Program-made: the position numbers and the translations under genes
Part shown: piece after piece, positions 8,849 through 17,848 of the stretch
How positions within the stretch are numbered: the first letter of the stretch is position 1
Layout: every line of letters starts with the position of its first letter
The notes under the pieces: model-generated
Seen by the model: only the letters and a program-made list of their open reading frames with translations
What the model was told of the DNA's origin: nothing
Database searches by the model: none
NCBI GenBank assembly: GCA_036265005.1
Contig: DATAPW010000390.1
Coordinates: forward strand, 1-64,000
Direction of reading: 5' to 3'
DNA: 64,000 nucleotides
Source: JAMXLO01 sp036265005
GTDB lineage: Bacteria; Pseudomonadota; Alphaproteobacteria; Acetobacterales; Acetobacteraceae

Positions 8849-9247
8849 ATGCAGGTTTTCGATGTCGGCAAGGAACAGCTGTGGGATCCGGCGAAGCACG
8901 TGGAGAAGGTGCTTGGCCGCATCGGCGAAGGCGATGTGACGATCGCCTGCTGGGAGCCGGGACAGACCAGTCCCAACCACCTGCATCCGAATGCCACCGA
9001 GATCTATTTCTGCGTCCAGGGCGGCGGCGTGATGCGCACGCCCGACGGCACGGTGGACATCACGCCTGGCGCGTTCGTCGTACATCCGGCCGGCGAGCTG
9101 CACGAGTACACCAACGGCCCGGCCCGCACGATCCTGTTCCGCGTGCGCTACGGCGCGGATTTCTCGACGCGCACCAGGGACTGGCCGAGCAACGCGAACT
9201 GGCGCCCGCGGCCGGAAGACACCGCGCATTTCGCGGAGGCGCGATGA
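8849..9247 (+). CDS. Single-domain cupin protein
   Basis: 132 aa, one cupin beta-barrel. Motif 1 is NHLHPNATEIYFCVQGGG and motif 2 is PGAFVVHPAGELHEY, giving the His/His/Glu/His metal set. The start ATG follows xerC by 11 bases with GGGAGA ahead of it, so it is likely the last gene of the fsa-DUF484-xerC transcript. The barrel could bind a metal and a small ligand or act as an enzyme; no specific function can be assigned. Confidence 0.8.
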   Translation: MQVFDVGKEQLWDPAKHVEKVLGRIGEGDVTIACWEPGQTSPNHLHPNATEIYFCVQGGGVMRTPDGTVDITPGAFVVHPAGELHEYTNGPARTILFRVRYGADFSTRTRDWPSNANWRPRPEDTAHFAEAR

Positions 9248-9359
9248 TGGGTATCGCTGCGCTCAAACCCATCCTACGAACAGACCATAATGGTGGACCG
9301 CGACCGTGGGACCGTGACTGTGGGACCGTAGGGGTTGAGCGCAGCGATACCATCATCCT
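9243..9359. repeat. Long hairpin repeat, family D
   Basis: GATGATGGGTATCGCTGCGC at the left is matched by the reverse complement of the right end (GCGCAGCGATACCATCATC), over about 27 bases with two single-base gaps. The loop of about 60 bases carries two copies of GTGGGACCGT. It overlaps the stop of the cupin gene and fills the gap to the convergent tannase gene. Confidence 0.8.
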
Positions 9360-10959
9360 AGCGTGCCGACATGCAGCGCCAGTTCGCCGCCTCGGTCATC
9401 GCACCGCTGCCCTGGTAGCGCGCCTGCCGCGGATACGGACACAGCGGCATTCTGTGCGGCGCGGCACTGTCGGGCTTCGTCGCCGCAGGGATCGCATCCG
9501 GCGCCTTTCCCTGCTCCACCCAGGCCTCCAATGCCGACAGCGTGTCGAACACATCCGGACCCGGGCCGCCGCTGCAATGCTGCATGCCGGGCACCAGGAA
9601 CAGCCGCACGCTGGCCTGTGCCTTGTCGATGCCGTGCAGTCGCGCTGCGAGATCCTGGTAGAACGCGATCGAACGATACGGCGACAGCGCCGGATCACTG
9701 CTGCCATGGTAGATGATCAGCTTGCGGCCCTGGCGGATGAACGCCAGCAGCTTCGCGGAATCCTTGGTTTCGCCATCCCGGAACGTGCGATCGGCCACCG
9801 CGACCAGCGCATCGCCCACCATGCCGGTGCGCGGATCGACATCGAGCTTCGCCATCGGCGTGTCCAGCCCCAGCCAGGAGGTCAACGCCTGGCGCGCGAA
9901 CACCCAGCCGCGCGGCGCCTTGGCCTCGGTCCCCCACGGCGCATCGCTGTGCGCCAGGTCGGGTGCGGTCTCGCCGGTGGTCCAGAAACTGATGCCGCGC
10001 GGACCCGAAAGATTGCTGATCGGCATGCCGGGATACAGCAGGTGACCGTGCCGATCGTGCGCACCGCCAATATACGCATGCAGCACGCGTGCCTGATCGA
10101 CGCTGATGCAGTCGGCAGTCTGGCCGGCATGGCAGATCAGTTCCTCCGCGGATACCGGGCAGCGCGCCGGATCCTGGATCAGTCCGTCCGACGCGCCGTC
10201 GAGCATGTCACAGAGCGCGGTCACCGCCTTATCCACCGCGCGGAGCGTATCGGGCGAGAGGTAGGATGCGGCCGACGCGAAGGCTGCCTTCTGTACCACG
10301 AAGCGCAGCAGGCCGGCGTGGTAATCCATGTTCGGGTCGCCGGCGATGATGCCGTCGAAATCGCCGGGATAGCGCTCGGCTTCCATCATCGCCATGCGGC
10401 CGCCGGTCGAGCATCCGTCGAAATACGCATGCTGTACCGGAGCGCCATAGAACGCCTGCGCCAACTGCTTGCCGGCGACGGTTACATCGTGTGCCGCGCG
10501 ATGGAAGAAGTCGGTGACCTTCGCCGCGTCGGGCTTGCCGTCAGGCGTGCGCACCCAGGTCGCATCGGTGCCGTTGCCGACATGCCCGGTGTCGGTCACC
10601 GCCGTCACGTAGCCCTTGCCGAGTGACGCGGCGCGGTCGACGGCATTCACCGACGGCGACAGGCCACCGGCGTTGCCGCCGACGCCCATGAAGAAGAACC
10701 GCTGCCGCCAGGCGTCGGGCAACTGGAGGACAAACCGCGCCGAGCCGTCCGGCGCATTTTCACCCTGGGTGACGACGGTTCCCTTCACATCGCAATAGGC
10801 CGGGGCGGTGGCGCTCGCCGCCGCCGGCGCTGCCTGAGCGACCGTCAGGTTCGGCACGTTCAGCGCATTCAGCGCGTTCACCGTGCAGGCGGGTGCGGCA
10901 AGGCCCGGTGTCGCGGCGCCGGCGAGCAGCACGGCAGCAAACACTATGCGGATGTGCAT
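9358..10959 (-). CDS. Secreted tannase/feruloyl esterase family protein
   Basis: About 533 aa. It starts MHIRIVFAAVLLAGAATPGL, a typical signal peptide, and GGGAGG lies about 10 bases before the ATG. An alpha/beta hydrolase of the tannase family, which hydrolyses aromatic ester bonds (gallate, ferulate or similar) outside the cytoplasm. The nucleophile lies in GCSTGGR near residue 182, the acid in GSSDPAL near 420 and the His in PGMQHCSGG near 458. The Cys next to Ser and the Cys next to His form the CS-D-HC arrangement characteristic of this family. Substrate is undetermined. No downstream aromatic pathway gene is directly adjacent. Confidence 0.9.
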   Translation of the reverse strand: MHIRIVFAAVLLAGAATPGLAAPACTVNALNALNVPNLTVAQAAPAAASATAPAYCDVKGTVVTQGENAPDGSARFVLQLPDAWRQRFFFMGVGGNAGGLSPSVNAVDRAASLGKGYVTAVTDTGHVGNGTDATWVRTPDGKPDAAKVTDFFHRAAHDVTVAGKQLAQAFYGAPVQHAYFDGCSTGGRMAMMEAERYPGDFDGIIAGDPNMDYHAGLLRFVVQKAAFASAASYLSPDTLRAVDKAVTALCDMLDGASDGLIQDPARCPVSAEELICHAGQTADCISVDQARVLHAYIGGAHDRHGHLLYPGMPISNLSGPRGISFWTTGETAPDLAHSDAPWGTEAKAPRGWVFARQALTSWLGLDTPMAKLDVDPRTGMVGDALVAVADRTFRDGETKDSAKLLAFIRQGRKLIIYHGSSDPALSPYRSIAFYQDLAARLHGIDKAQASVRLFLVPGMQHCSGGPGPDVFDTLSALEAWVEQGKAPDAIPAATKPDSAAPHRMPLCPYPRQARYQGSGAMTEAANWRCMSAR

Positions 10960-11345
10960 CGCAGCGGTCCCTCCCAAGGCTGCAACCATGGTAGCGCCGC
11001 TTCCGTTCGGACAGAAAACGCGGCGCACCGGTGCAACCGGCCCCAGGCTGGCGCGTTGGCAATCGTCCGGCGCGTTGCCGACGATCGTGCAGAGCATGGA
11101 GGCGCTGCAATCCCTTGTGAGCTGGGATCGCTCCAACCAGCGCTATGACGATGCGCCCGCAGCGGAAGGCGTGATGCGCTACTTCATGGCGAGCTATCCA
11201 TGCCGTGGCTCGCACGCCGCGAACGGCACGGGCCAGCCGCACGGATAACGCCGCACGACGTGCCGATGCACGCGACTGCCTGTCAGCCTTGACACCCTGC
11301 CCTGCCTCCGGCGGGATACTCGCCAGTAGGTCAGGGGAAGCGACG
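10960..11345. other. Divergent intergenic region, tannase / LLM oxidoreductase
   Basis: 386 bases with no supported gene. It must hold the promoters for both flanking genes. A perfect TTGACA at 11289-11294 faces the LLM gene, with GATACT at 11315, but the 20-base spacing is too long for a confident call. A short open stretch around 11098-11248 resembles no family I know. Confidence 0.4.
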
Positions 11346-12551
11346 ATGAAATTCGGCATTTTCTACGAGCTGCAATTGCCGCGCCCGTGGGGCGTGGACG
11401 ACGAGAGGCAGCTCTACCAGAACGCGCTCACCCAGGTGGAACTGGCCGACCGGCTCGGCTACGACTACGCCTGGGAGGTCGAGCACCATTTCCTCGAGGA
11501 ATATTCCCACTCGCCCGCACCCGAAGTCTTCCTCGGCGCCGCCAGCCAGCGCACCAGGAACATCCGGCTTGGCCACGGCATCGTCCAGCTCACCACCAAC
11601 CCGCCGCAGCGCGTCGCCGAGCGCATCGCCTGTCTCGACCTGGTGTCCAACGGCCGCGTCGAAATGGGCACCGGCGAATCCGCATCGATCACCGAACTCG
11701 GCGGCTTCGGTCGCGACATGGAGACCAAGCGCGAGATCTGGGAAGACGCCATCCGCTGCATCATTCCGATGTTCCAGGACAAGGGCGTCGAGCTCGACAC
11801 CAAGTGGCACAAGATGCCGATGCGCAACGTTCTGCCGAAGCCGGTGCAGAAGCCGCATCCTCCGCTGTGGGTCGCCTGCTCGCAGCTCGAAACGATCGAG
11901 ATGGCGGGTCGTCGCGGCCTCGGCGCACTCGGCTTCCAGTTCCTCAGCGCGGATGCCGCGCATGCCTGGGTGCACGCATACTACAACGCCTTCGTGAAGC
12001 AGCAGGACAAGCTGGCCGACTACCAGACCAATCCGAACATCGCCCTGGTCAGCTACTTCATGTGCGCCGAGACCGACGAGGAAGCCCGCCGGCGCGCGGA
12101 CGGTGCGACGTTCTTCCAGTTCGCGCTGCGCTTTTACGGTTCCAGCTCGGGACGCAAGCGGCCGGATCCCTACACCGTCAACATGTGGGACGAATACAAC
12201 AAGTGGAAGCGCGAGAACCCCGAAGCGGCGGCGCGCGCGTTGTCAGGCGGCCTGATCGGTTCGCCGGAAACCATTCGGAGGAAGCTGCGGCGCTTCCGCA
12301 CGTCGAACATCGACCAGGTGATCCTGCTGAACCAGGCGGGGAAGAACGCGCATCAGCATATCTGCGAAAGCCTGGAGCTGTTCGCGAAAGAGGTGATGCC
12401 GGAATTCCATGCCGACGAACCGGCGCACCAGGAATGGAAGCGCCAGGTGCTGGCGCGCGAGATCGAGTTGGAGGAGCTCGACACCACGCCGTACCGCGAA
12501 CGCTTCGGACCGAACACGGTGCCGGTGCCGGCGCGGCCCGCTGCGGAGTGA
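11346..12551 (+). CDS. LLM class flavin-dependent oxidoreductase
   Basis: Bacterial-luciferase-like TIM barrel of 401 aa, expected to use reduced flavin from a separate reductase. Features: MKFGIFYELQLPRPW start, EHHFLEEYSHSP near residue 40, GHGIVQLTTNPPQRVAER, and the C-terminal SPETIRRKLRRF with a helical tail. Members of this branch oxidise varied organic substrates and many remain uncharacterised. An AGGGGAAG ribosome site precedes the ATG. It stands alone, convergent with the ThDP enzyme gene. Confidence 0.88.
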   Translation: MKFGIFYELQLPRPWGVDDERQLYQNALTQVELADRLGYDYAWEVEHHFLEEYSHSPAPEVFLGAASQRTRNIRLGHGIVQLTTNPPQRVAERIACLDLVSNGRVEMGTGESASITELGGFGRDMETKREIWEDAIRCIIPMFQDKGVELDTKWHKMPMRNVLPKPVQKPHPPLWVACSQLETIEMAGRRGLGALGFQFLSADAAHAWVHAYYNAFVKQQDKLADYQTNPNIALVSYFMCAETDEEARRRADGATFFQFALRFYGSSSGRKRPDPYTVNMWDEYNKWKRENPEAAARALSGGLIGSPETIRRKLRRFRTSNIDQVILLNQAGKNAHQHICESLELFAKEVMPEFHADEPAHQEWKRQVLAREIELEELDTTPYRERFGPNTVPVPARPAAE

Positions 12552-12561
12552 TGTCACCCTT

Positions 12562-12658
12562 GTCAATGCGAGGAGCGCTGCGACGCGGCAATCTCCATCC
12601 TGTTTCGCGCGCACAAACCTGACGGGGATTGCTTCGTCGCTTCGCTCCTCGCAATGAC
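12562..12658. repeat. Family B palindromic repeat
   Basis: Left arm GTCAATGCGAGGAGCGCTGC and right arm GTCGCTTCGCTCCTCGCAAT are near-perfect inverted complements, with a loop of about 50 bases. A second copy lies at 16621. This type of palindrome is common between genes in many Proteobacteria. Confidence 0.8.
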
Positions 12659-12704
12659 AGTTCTGATACCAACGCTCGTTGATAGCGTCTCATCGATCCC
12701 ACTG

Positions 12705-12730
12705 TCATGGCCGGGCGTGGCCCGCCATGG
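12705..12730. repeat. Family A palindromic repeat (short)
   Basis: TCATGGCCGGGCGTGGCCCG followed by CCATGG, a shortened copy lacking the middle of the family. The preceding bases (CCAACGCTCGTTG) recur before the copies at 42060 and, changed, 47230, so the repeat unit extends further upstream. Confidence 0.65.
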
Positions 12731-12909
12731 CAGTCGGCGCAACGGCCGCTCGCGTTGGCCGCGATACTTCGCCGCCAACACTGCGCTCAGGGCGGTCGTC
12801 CGGCCGGCCCGGATGGGACGCGGCCTGTAGGATAGCGGCCGGAATGCCCGTCAGCAGACCGGCAACATACCTGCCGACGGGCCGATTCCTGGCGCTGTCG
12901 CCGGCTCCG

Positions 12910-14604
12910 TCACCCGCCGGTCACGGCGAGTATCGTTTCCTTGATCTTTGCCTTGGCAAAATTCCCCATCGTTTCCAGCTCAAGATGCGGGACGTTGGGC
13001 AATTCGTCGGCCACAACCACGCAGTCGACAATGGCCGGGCCATCCGCCTTCAGCGCCTTGTCGATGGCATCGCGCAACTCGTCCGGCCGTCCAGCCTTGA
13101 AACCCTCGCCGCCGCAGGCTCGCGCGAGCGCCACATAATCCGGATTGGGGAAGTCAATGGCCTTCTTCCACGCCGGCACCCCGATCGATTCGGCCTCCAG
13201 CGTGATCAGTCCGAGGGCCGAATTGTTGAACACCACTGCTTTCACCGGCAGCTTATGCTGCGCGGCGGTGAGGAATTCGCACATCAGCATGTTGAAACTG
13301 CCGTCGCCACAAAGCGCGATGACCTGGCGCGAACGGTCGAGTGCCTGGATGCCGTTGGCCTGGCCAAGCGCGGTGCCGACGGCCCCGTTGTTGAACGAGC
13401 CGATGATCCGCTGCTCGCCGCGCTGGCGGATCCAATTGCCCGACCACAGCGTGTTGAGCCCGGTGTCGAGGACGAACACGGCGTCGCGCGCGGCGAGGTC
13501 GCTTACGGCGCGCGCCACCGCCTGCGGATGAATCCGATCCTTGCTGCGCGCGGGATCGGACTGCTTGTCGAGCATCTCGTCCCACGCCCTGCGCCCGGCT
13601 GAGACACGGTCGAAGAACTCGGTGCTTGTCTTCGCCCTCACCCGATCGAGCAGCGATCTGACCGTCGGGCGCACCGACCCGACGGCGCCGAACTCGGTCG
13701 GCGCGCGGCGACCGAGTACGTGCGCCCGCTCGTCGACCTGGATGACGGCGCCCCTGGGCGGCAGGAACACCGAATACGGATAGTCGGTGCCGAGCATCAG
13801 AAACAGATCGCAATTCATGACGGCGTGGTAGACCGGCTTTGTTCCGATCATGCCGATGCCGCCCATCCAGTGCGGATCGTCGTACGGCATGATGTCCTTG
13901 CCCTTGACGGAATGGATCAACGGCGCCTTGAGCCGATCGGAGAGCGCGCGCAATTCCTCGGCCGCGCCATGACATCCGGCACCGCACATGATCACGATGC
14001 TTTCGGCTTCGTCGATGCGGCGGGCGATCTCGGCAATGTCGGCTTCACTGGCCACGATTTCGGATCGCGGCTTGAGCGTGGCGAGGCTCGCAACGCTGCC
14101 CTCGGTACTCGCACTGATAACGTCCACCGGCAGCGTCAAATGGGCGACCCCGCGGCCGGCATAGGCAGCGGCAATGGCCTGGTGGATGACGGCCGGCGCC
14201 TGCGCAGGCGAGGAAACGGTCTCGGTATAAAGCGAGGCGTCGCGGAACAGCTGGTTGCTATCCGTCGTTTGGAAATACTCGATGCCCTGCAGCTTGCGCG
14301 GCATCCCCCCGGAGAGCGCAAGAACCGGCGCGTGGTCGCGGTTCGCTTCATAGAGACCGGCGACGAGATGGGTGGCGCCGGGTCCGGTCGTTCCGCAACA
14401 GACGGCAAGCCGGCCGGTGAGTTTCGCCTGGCCCGCGGCGGCCAGCGCCGCCCCTTCCTCGTGGCGAACGCCGATCCACTCGATATTGCTGTGGCGGACG
14501 GCATCGGCAAGCGGATTGAGCGAGTCGCCAATGAGGCCGAATATCTGCTTGACGCCAACCTTTTCGAGCACGTCGACCAAAGTCCCGGCCACTGTCTGTG
14601 CCAT
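12910..14604 (-). CDS. poxB: Thiamine-diphosphate enzyme, pyruvate oxidase/dehydrogenase (quinone)-like
   Basis: 564 aa with the three-domain layout of ThDP decarboxylases. The N-terminal Pyr domain has the cofactor-activating Glu in RHEEGAALAA (near residue 49) and CCGTTGPGATHL. The middle domain is at about 190-340. The C-terminal PP domain has the GDG...NN motif (GDGSFNML near 433, ending FNN). Closest by eye to PoxB, which oxidatively decarboxylates pyruvate to acetate and passes electrons via FAD to quinone. The C-terminus (NFAKAKIKETILAVTGG) is shorter than and unlike the E. coli membrane-binding tail, so membrane attachment and substrate are less certain. Acetolactate-synthase-like relatives are the alternative. 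Confidence 0.8.
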   Translation of the reverse strand: MAQTVAGTLVDVLEKVGVKQIFGLIGDSLNPLADAVRHSNIEWIGVRHEEGAALAAAGQAKLTGRLAVCCGTTGPGATHLVAGLYEANRDHAPVLALSGGMPRKLQGIEYFQTTDSNQLFRDASLYTETVSSPAQAPAVIHQAIAAAYAGRGVAHLTLPVDVISASTEGSVASLATLKPRSEIVASEADIAEIARRIDEAESIVIMCGAGCHGAAEELRALSDRLKAPLIHSVKGKDIMPYDDPHWMGGIGMIGTKPVYHAVMNCDLFLMLGTDYPYSVFLPPRGAVIQVDERAHVLGRRAPTEFGAVGSVRPTVRSLLDRVRAKTSTEFFDRVSAGRRAWDEMLDKQSDPARSKDRIHPQAVARAVSDLAARDAVFVLDTGLNTLWSGNWIRQRGEQRIIGSFNNGAVGTALGQANGIQALDRSRQVIALCGDGSFNMLMCEFLTAAQHKLPVKAVVFNNSALGLITLEAESIGVPAWKKAIDFPNPDYVALARACGGEGFKAGRPDELRDAIDKALKADGPAIVDCVVVADELPNVPHLELETMGNFAKAKIKETILAVTGG

Positions 14605-14846
14605 CTGCGCCTCCTGTAAGCTTCTTCGGATCGGCGAGGGAAGCCACGCCGCTGGCGGTATCCTGCGTTGACAATTGGCGATGCCCCCGGGCGTCGGCCC
14701 CTGGCGTTCAGGTAGAGAATGACGATCTTCCAGGCTTTTATGATTTTGCCACGGGCTTTCAAAAAATCTCGATGGCAGCGCGCCGATCAGCCCGGTTTCA
14801 GCGGTGGGTCATCGAAAGCACCCTAAGCGGTCGCCGGCGCGCTCAT

Positions 14847-15539
14847 TCAGCCTCGCACCGCCCGGTGCAGCGCCGCCTGGGCGAGCAGCCGGGTCGAATC
14901 CAGCGTCGGCAGCGGCGAGTTCCCGTCATTCATCAGCAGCGGGATTTCGGTGCAGCCGAGTACGACGGCGTCGCAGCCCGCAGTCTGCATCCGTTGCATC
15001 ACGCGCTGCAGGTAGCCCACCGCCTCCGGCCGGAAGCTGCCGCAAACCAGTTCATCCATGATGATGCGATTGATCTCGTCGCGTTCGCCGACATCCGGAA
15101 GCACGCAGTCAAGGCCGTGCGCGGCCATCCTGTCCGGGTAGACCCCGCTCTCGACCAGCCATCGCGTTCCGATCAGGCCCAGCCTGAGGAAGCCGCGCGC
15201 AACCGCCTGCGAGGCGACGACATCGGCGATGTGCAGCCAGCGCAGCGGCGAGCGCGCTTCGATGTACGGCAATGCCTGGTGGATGGTGTTGTCGGGGCAG
15301 ATCAGGAAATCGGCGCCGATCCGGGCGAGCTTGTTGGCGGAGGCGAGCATCAGCTCGCCCACCCCCTGCCAGTCGCTGCGGTAGATGCACTGCATGTAGT
15401 CGGCGAGCGAATGCGTGTGGACGGTTACCTCGGGATGCGCATGCGGCCCGAGCAACTGTGCGCCCGCCACGCAGATCGTGCGATAGCACAGCGCTGCGCC
15501 TTCTGCGGAACAGGCAACGATGCCGATATGGTCGGGCAT
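14847..15539 (-). CDS. Aspartate/glutamate racemase family protein
   Basis: 230 aa, two-domain fold of the Asp/Glu racemase superfamily. The second catalytic Cys is present in VVLGCTEIPLLM near residue 197. At the first site, where the family usually has Cys before Asn-Thr, the sequence is ICPDNTIHQ near 82, so Asp occupies the position (a neighbouring Cys lies two residues earlier). Some relatives such as E. coli YgeA have Thr there and racemise one substrate direction. Asp/Glu racemase activity is therefore not assured. It stands alone. Confidence 0.8.
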   Translation of the reverse strand: MPDHIGIVACSAEGAALCYRTICVAGAQLLGPHAHPEVTVHTHSLADYMQCIYRSDWQGVGELMLASANKLARIGADFLICPDNTIHQALPYIEARSPLRWLHIADVVASQAVARGFLRLGLIGTRWLVESGVYPDRMAAHGLDCVLPDVGERDEINRIIMDELVCGSFRPEAVGYLQRVMQRMQTAGCDAVVLGCTEIPLLMNDGNSPLPTLDSTRLLAQAALHRAVRG

Positions 15540-15654
15540 GGCAGGCGCGATCCATCATGTTGCGCGAGTGTCAGGCCGACGCGACAGGCCTCCTGTGGCT
15601 GGGATTATTGCCGGGATCGGCCGCGGCTTCCAGTGCCGCAGCCGCAGCTCTGGT

Positions 15655-16332
15655 TCAGCCACGATGCCCGCGACGCCGGGCGCCGGCCAGGCCGAACAGG
15701 CCGACACCGAGGATCGCCAGTGTCGCGGGCTCCGGCGCGTTGGTCAGCGTCGGATTTGGCGGCGAGTCGATCGAGTAGGCGACACCGATTGCGCCACTCG
15801 GCGAAGACTCGGTGAACGTCACGCTGAAGTCGGCTGCCGTCGGAACCGAGTACAGGCCGTTGGTGTCACTTGTCAGGTCGCCCAGAAATTCCAGGCCGAT
15901 ATTGCCGTCCACATGCGATGTCACGTGCTCGCTGTCGAAGGTGAAGGTCAGGCCATCGAAGCTGACGGTGAATGGCGTGATCGTGCCATTGACCAGGTTG
16001 TAGATCGTATTCGACACGGTGAACGCGTCACCGACCGTCACGACGCCGCCATTGCCCGTCAGAAAGTCGTTGGAGGCTGCGAGATACGGATCCGCGTCGC
16101 CGGATATCACATTGATTCCGCCGGCAACGTCGATCTGTGTCGTCGTGGTACCCAGTTCCCAGTTCGGCGGGGACGGCGAGGCGAATGTTGTCGATACAGT
16201 GCCGCCGATCAGTGCGCCGGAGAACGAGCCGCTGGGCGACAGCAATGCCGCGTTGGCGCAAGTGGAGATGCCGACTGCCAATCCGACAGCAAGACCGAGG
16301 CGGGCGAGTTGTTGCGACGAGGCGAATTTCAT
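15655..16332 (-). CDS. PEP-CTERM sorting domain protein
   Basis: 225 aa. The N-terminal signal peptide (LARLGLAVGLAVGISTCANA) is followed by a Ser/Thr/Gly-rich, beta-looking region of about 165 residues with no recognised domain. The C-terminus is a complete PEP-CTERM tag: APEPATLAILGVGLFGLAG followed by ARRRGHRG. Such tags are recognised by an exosortase/PEP-CTERM sorting system, which in other bacteria goes with extracellular polysaccharide. No exosortase gene is in this window. The start is the ATG giving MKFASSQQLA. Confidence 0.85.
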   Translation of the reverse strand: MKFASSQQLARLGLAVGLAVGISTCANAALLSPSGSFSGALIGGTVSTTFASPSPPNWELGTTTTQIDVAGGINVISGDADPYLAASNDFLTGNGGVVTVGDAFTVSNTIYNLVNGTITPFTVSFDGLTFTFDSEHVTSHVDGNIGLEFLGDLTSDTNGLYSVPTAADFSVTFTESSPSGAIGVAYSIDSPPNPTLTNAPEPATLAILGVGLFGLAGARRRGHRG

Positions 16333-16620
16333 GACGGCGTCTCCGCTGCGTACGCCTGGCGGGTGCCAGGCGGCCGGGAGCGTAAGCACGCGTCGTGCCA
16401 ATATAGAATATCGTGTTATTTCAATATGTTGCATATATAGATGCACAACTATCCCAGAGCCATGTAAAATTCTCCGACAGCAATTCGATACAATATTTAG
16501 ATTGTTTGAGATATGACAATAACTGTGGTTTATGATAAATAAAAATATTGCTCAGGATCAATCGCGAATTGCTGGCATCAAGCCGGAACGAGAACATTCT
16601 CCGGCTGACTGCGTTGATTT

Positions 16621-16710
16621 GTCATTGCAAGGAGCGCTGCGACGAAACAATCTCCATCGCGTTGTGCGCGCAGACCCCGTCGGGGTTTGCTTCGTCGCTG
16701 CGCTCCTCGC
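16621..16710. repeat. Family B palindromic repeat
   Basis: Left arm GTCATTGCAAGGAGCGCTGC, right arm GTCGCTGCGCTCCTCGC, inverted complements. It has the same organisation as 12562-12658, including the CAATCTCCATC segment after the left arm. Confidence 0.8.
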
Positions 16711-16831
16711 AAAAGTCTGCCCGATAACGCTCGGCGGTATGCGCCGTGCAGTGTGCGCTGGATGATGCGATGAACCACTGGTTCGCCCGCGGCGATGTGG
16801 GATCCAGCACCCCGGTGCGATGCTTCTCAGT

Positions 16832-16860
16832 CGTCATTCCCGCGCGGGCGTGAATCCAGG
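16832..16860. repeat. Family C half-repeat
   Basis: CGTCATTCCCGCGCGGGCGT followed by GAATCCAGG; a single arm of the family C palindrome seen at 7832 and 51956. Confidence 0.5.
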
Positions 16861-17086
16861 GCCCGCCATGGTCCGACCGGCGATCCAACGTCGCTATAAA
16901 CCGGCAGCGGCGGCAGCCTGCGTTTGGCGCGGAGACCGTCCGGAGGCTGCAGCGGAGGGCCGCCGGGCGTGCCTGACGGCGATGAGACACGTCCCCCGTC
17001 TGTCGAATTTTCCCCTCGTGTTCACTGTATGTTCACACACTCCGCCTATGCTCCCGCGCGCCACTGCGACCGAGGAACCGCTGCCC

Positions 17087-17734
17087 ATGACCGTCCCGCC
17101 CGAACTTGCCGTCGTCGTCGATGCCCTCATCGCGACGCTTGCCAGCACCTGGCCGCTCACCGACGGATCGCCGGACAATCGCCTCGCGGCGGCACGGGCC
17201 GCCCTGGAGGCCCTGCGGGCCAACGACCTTGCCGAGATCATGGTGGCCTCGCGCATGATCGCCGCGCACCATGCCAGCATGGACAGCTATCGACGATCGC
17301 TCCGGCCAGGCCTCTGCGACGCGGATGTGACCCGCCTGCGCGCCAATGCGGTCGCCACCGGGCGCGCGGCGGACGCGGGACAACGGACATTGGACCGGCA
17401 CCGCGCCCCATTGACGAAGCCGGCGCCGGCGCGGCCGACCCGGCAGCCGCCGGTGCCGCCGCACCAGGACATGTCGCGCATCGAGGCCGAGCTTGCCCGC
17501 TTCACGCCGGAGGAGATCGCGGCGGCGGAAATCTCGCTGGACAACGACCCGGCCGACCTCGCCCGCAATGAACTGGCGAAGCGCATCCCGCTCCACCGCC
17601 ACGAGGACATGACGATGGAGGAACGCCGCATTGCCTATGCGCCGCGCGCCCTCATGACCCCGGCGGAAATTGCCGTCATGGGCGCGCGCATCGCCGAATC
17701 AAACCGCCGGCCGCGTGACACCGACGGCAGGTGA
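17087..17734 (+). CDS. Hypothetical protein
   Basis: 215 aa, not recognised. The N-terminal half is Ala/Leu-rich and helical with no membrane segment; the middle is a Pro-rich linker (residues about 105-128); the C-terminal half is charged (FTPEEIAAAEISLDNDPADL, then MTMEERRIAYAPRALMTPAE). The start at 17087 is supported by GAGGAA nine bases upstream; the frame is open further up but has no coding look there. Probably cytosolic. Monocistronic as far as can be seen. Confidence 0.65.
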   Translation: MTVPPELAVVVDALIATLASTWPLTDGSPDNRLAAARAALEALRANDLAEIMVASRMIAAHHASMDSYRRSLRPGLCDADVTRLRANAVATGRAADAGQRTLDRHRAPLTKPAPARPTRQPPVPPHQDMSRIEAELARFTPEEIAAAEISLDNDPADLARNELAKRIPLHRHEDMTMEERRIAYAPRALMTPAEIAVMGARIAESNRRPRDTDGR

Positions 17735-17786
17735 CCAGGATGGACGGCGATCGCTCATAACGAGCGCTCGCATTGCCGCGTCACCG

Positions 17787-17813
17787 TCAGGGCCAGGCTT
17801 GTCCCGGCCATGA
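17787..17813. repeat. Family A palindromic repeat (short)
   Basis: TCAGGGCCAGGCTTGTCCCG followed by GCCATGA; a short copy in the convergent gap between the hypothetical gene and the nadK operon. Confidence 0.6.
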
Positions 17814-17848
17814 CGGTGGGAACGATGAGTCGCGTGCAACCAGGATTG

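Larger units (their letters stand above)
12552..12909. other. Repeat-filled convergent intergenic region
   Basis: 358 bases without a gene. It contains the family B repeat (12562-12658) and a short family A element (12705-12730); the rest shows nothing recognisable. Both flanking genes end here, so the hairpins may also stop transcription. Confidence 0.6.
16333..17086. other. Long intergenic region with A+T-rich segment and repeats
   Basis: 754 bases without a supported gene. About 16390-16560 is strikingly A+T-rich for this genome, with runs such as AATATAGAATATCG and TTCAATATGTTGCATATAT; it lies upstream of the PEP-CTERM gene and is the natural place for its promoter. Then come a family B repeat (16621-16710) and half of a family C repeat (16832-16860). 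The remainder shows nothing I can name. Confidence 0.55.

Noticed and set aside
11098..11248. Short open stretch between the tannase and LLM genes, slightly protein-like
   Set aside because: No ribosome site, no recognised similarity, and it lies in a promoter region.
11289..11320. TTGACA ... GATACT as the LLM gene promoter
   Set aside because: The spacing is 20 bases, too long for a confident sigma-70 promoter.
16532..16765. 77-codon frame in the A+T-rich/repeat region
   Set aside because: Mostly translation of the family B repeat.
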